A stretch of DNA of 64,000 nucleotides, from positions 992,001-1,056,000 of the forward strand of contig JACPYL010000010.1 in the NCBI GenBank assembly GCA_016196065.1. Reading direction: 5' to 3'. The position numbers and the translations under genes were made by a program. The notes under the pieces are model-generated. The model did no database searches and was not told where the DNA came from. It worked only from the letters and a program-made list of their open reading frames with translations. How positions within the stretch are numbered: the stretch's first letter is position 1; each line of letters opens with the position of its first letter. Below, piece by piece: positions 62,379 through 64,000 of the stretch. The stretch is from Acidobacteriota bacterium (GTDB taxonomy: Bacteria > Acidobacteriota > Terriglobia > Terriglobales > Acidobacteriaceae).

Positions 62379-64000
62379 ATGAAGATCCCACTTACTCCCA
62401 TTCGTTTCCTGCACTATGCGTGCGACCAGTTTCCCGACAAGGTCGGAGTAGTGTGCGGCGACCAACGCTTCACTTATGCGGAATTTGCGGACCGCGCCAT
62501 GCGTCTGGCGGGAGTGCTCGTCGGCGCGGGCGTTCGGCCCGGCGATCGCATCGCTTTCCTCAGCACAAATTGTCACCGGTTGCTGGAGGCTTACTACGGA
62601 GTGCTGGAGGCGGGCTGTATTTTGCTGCCCTTGAACATGCGCCTGAGCCCGCAAGAACTGGCTTTCGTTTTGAATGATGCGCAGGCCAGGTTTCTGTTCG
62701 TCGAATCGGCGTTCGTCCCGCTCGTGGAATCGTTTCGCGCTACGGTTCCGTCCATCGAAGCTTCGTTCCTTTTGGACGGTTACCGCGAGGAGACGTGGCT
62801 TTCGCCGCGGAACTATGACGAAATGTTGTCGGCTTCTTCTCCCTATGCTTGTGACTTCATGCAGGTGGATGAGGATTCCGTGGCCGAGCTGTTCTATACC
62901 AGCGGCAGCAGCGACCGTCCGAAAGGAGTGATGCTCACTCATCGCAACGTATATCTGCACGCATTGTCTGTGATGGCCGCGGGCCAGACTTCTCCGGCGA
63001 CGTTGGGAGATATGTCGTGCCAATCCGTGCTGCTGCACACCATTCCTTTGTTTCACGCGAACGGGTGGGGGACGGCTCATACCATCACGGTTGCGGGAGG
63101 CACGCACGTCATGATTCACCAATTCAATCCAACGGAAGTGTTCCGCCTGATCGAGCGGGAGCACGTGACCACTTGTGCAATGGTTCCCACGATGGCCAAT
63201 GTGCTGGTGCATTCTCCGGAGCGGTCGAAGTACAACCTGAGCAGTTTGAACATGGTCATCATCGGCGGAGCGGCTTCGTCCCCGACGCTGGTGAAAGAGG
63301 TTGAAGAGAAGGTCGGCTGCACATGCATCTCTGGATATGGGTTGACGGAAACTTGTCCCACGCTGGCAAAATCGCCGCTGAAGTCGGCGATTCCGACAGC
63401 CGGGGAGGAGCGCTACGTTCGTCAGTCCATGACGGGGTTTGCGATTCCGGGGGCTGAGCTGCGCGTCGTCGGCCAGAACGGGAAAGACGTTCCGCACGAT
63501 GGTACGGTGATGGGCGAGATCGTGGCCCGGAGCGACGGCGTCATGGAAGGTTACTGGCGTCAGCCCGAAGCTACTGCCGCCGCGCTGAAAGACGGTTGGT
63601 TCCACACCGGCGACATGGCCACCGTTGACGCTCACAATTACATTCAGATTGTTGACCGCAAGAAAGAAATCATTGTGAGCGGCGGGGAAAATATTTCTTC
63701 CCTGGAAGTGGAGAAAGTACTGCTGGCGCACGCGAGCGTTTACGAAGCTGCCGTGATTCCAATTCCTGATGACAAATGGGGAGAGGTCCCGATGGGAGTG
63801 GTCGTGCTGAAGCCGGGCGCTCAAGCCACAGCAGCCGATCTTCTGGAATTCTGTCGCGCGCGGTTGTCGCACTACAAGTGTCCGCGATCGATCGAATTCG
63901 TCGCGAGCATGCCCAAGACTGGCAGTGGGAAACTCCTGAAACGCGAACTCCAAAGCGCTGTCCTGCATGACGGCCGGTTCGCCCTTCGGCGTGATCAGCC
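62379..64000 (+). CDS. Acyl-CoA/fatty-acid ligase, AMP-binding family (3' end outside window)
   Basis: Activates a carboxylic acid as acyl-AMP and transfers it to CoA. The frame is open from the ATG at 62379 to the end of the window (540 codons). Motifs in order: the P-loop-like YTSGSSDRPKGVMLTHRN near residue 170, GYGLTETCP near residue 325, GWFHTGD near residue 410, DRKKEIIVSGGENI near residue 425, and the catalytic-Lys block SGKLLKRELQ near the end. It is of the medium/long-chain acyl-CoA synthetase type. Neighbouring PHA and glyoxylate genes fit fatty-acid use. The 3' end is missing, but the Lys block shows that nearly all of it is here. Confidence 0.9.
   Translation, partial: MKIPLTPIRFLHYACDQFPDKVGVVCGDQRFTYAEFADRAMRLAGVLVGAGVRPGDRIAFLSTNCHRLLEAYYGVLEAGCILLPLNMRLSPQELAFVLNDAQARFLFVESAFVPLVESFRATVPSIEASFLLDGYREETWLSPRNYDEMLSASSPYACDFMQVDEDSVAELFYTSGSSDRPKGVMLTHRNVYLHALSVMAAGQTSPATLGDMSCQSVLLHTIPLFHANGWGTAHTITVAGGTHVMIHQFNPTEVFRLIEREHVTTCAMVPTMANVLVHSPERSKYNLSSLNMVIIGGAASSPTLVKEVEEKVGCTCISGYGLTETCPTLAKSPLKSAIPTAGEERYVRQSMTGFAIPGAELRVVGQNGKDVPHDGTVMGEIVARSDGVMEGYWRQPEATAAALKDGWFHTGDMATVDAHNYIQIVDRKKEIIVSGGENISSLEVEKVLLAHASVYEAAVIPIPDDKWGEVPMGVVVLKPGAQATAADLLEFCRARLSHYKCPRSIEFVASMPKTGSGKLLKRELQSAVLHDGRFALRRDQ

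Noticed and set aside
62088-63968. Long minus-strand open frame of about 626 codons
   Set aside because: It is the antisense shadow of the acyl-CoA ligase, which has all family motifs on the plus strand, and its translation shows no known pattern.
1-64000. CRISPR array, tRNA, rRNA or transposase genes
   Set aside because: No evenly spaced direct repeats, cloverleaf-like sequence, rRNA segments or transposase motifs were seen on reading both strands.

Overview
This window looks like a chromosomal stretch of an acidobacterium (Terriglobia/Koribacter-like). That assignment is inference. It rests on a moderately high GC content by eye, a very large exopolysaccharide/surface-glycan locus, an exosortase with a VPEGGS-type sorting signal, HAF-repeat and fibronectin-III secreted proteins, and a glyoxylate-shunt plus PHA-granule neighbourhood. 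No tRNA, rRNA, CRISPR array or intact transposase was seen.

Region 1 (1-38750) is an almost uninterrupted plus-strand glycan biosynthesis locus, with many genes overlapping by 1-4 bases. It encodes: (a) sugar-nucleotide enzymes: the end of a UDP-glucose dehydrogenase, a GDP-D-glycero-D-manno-heptose set (hddA, hddC, gmhA, gmhB plus a GDP-sugar SDR), a UDP-glucuronate decarboxylase, and a CDP-deoxysugar set (rfbF, rfbG, a 3,5-epimerase and a SAF-domain oxidoreductase); (b) glycosyltransferases of GT2 and GT4 type; (c) modifying enzymes: two GNAT/FemAB-like acyltransferases, an asparagine-synthase-like protein lacking the glutaminase cysteine, YdjC-, PIG-L- and NodB-type deacetylases, an FkbM methyltransferase, and a secreted beta-helix protein; (d) polymer handling: an O-antigen-ligase/polymerase-like protein and a Wzx flippase. 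The region ends with an FAD oxidoreductase/ATP-grasp pair.

Region 2 (about 39000-53700) is accessory surface biology: a HAF-repeat protein, an exosortase, a 72-residue exosortase substrate, FnIII proteins, and a 1131-residue multidomain protein. A second ATP-grasp/FAD pair follows, then a divergent GT2 and a carrier-thioesterase fusion whose carrier serine is missing. One jelly-roll-like domain occurs in three proteins. An HNH protein and a small unknown protein close the region.

Region 3 (53785-64000) is central carbon metabolism: divergent isocitrate lyase and malate synthase, a TPR/HTH protein, a lipocalin-like protein, an alpha/beta hydrolase, PhaR, a phasin-like repeat protein behind a well-formed promoter and a PhaR-type operator, and an acyl-CoA ligase running off the end.

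The most distinctive property is the number of decayed gene fragments beside intact relatives: a truncated rfbC, a frameshifted end of the unknown gene upstream of rfbC, a flippase remnant next to intact wzx, a surface-protein fragment with an in-frame stop, and a remnant of the bookend domain. The locus appears to turn over by duplication, recombination and decay. The best candidates for undescribed biology are the repeated ATP-grasp/FAD module with its dead-carrier thioesterase, and the unknown three-cysteine tandem-repeat family linked to rfbC. All identity counts here were made by hand from translated sequence.
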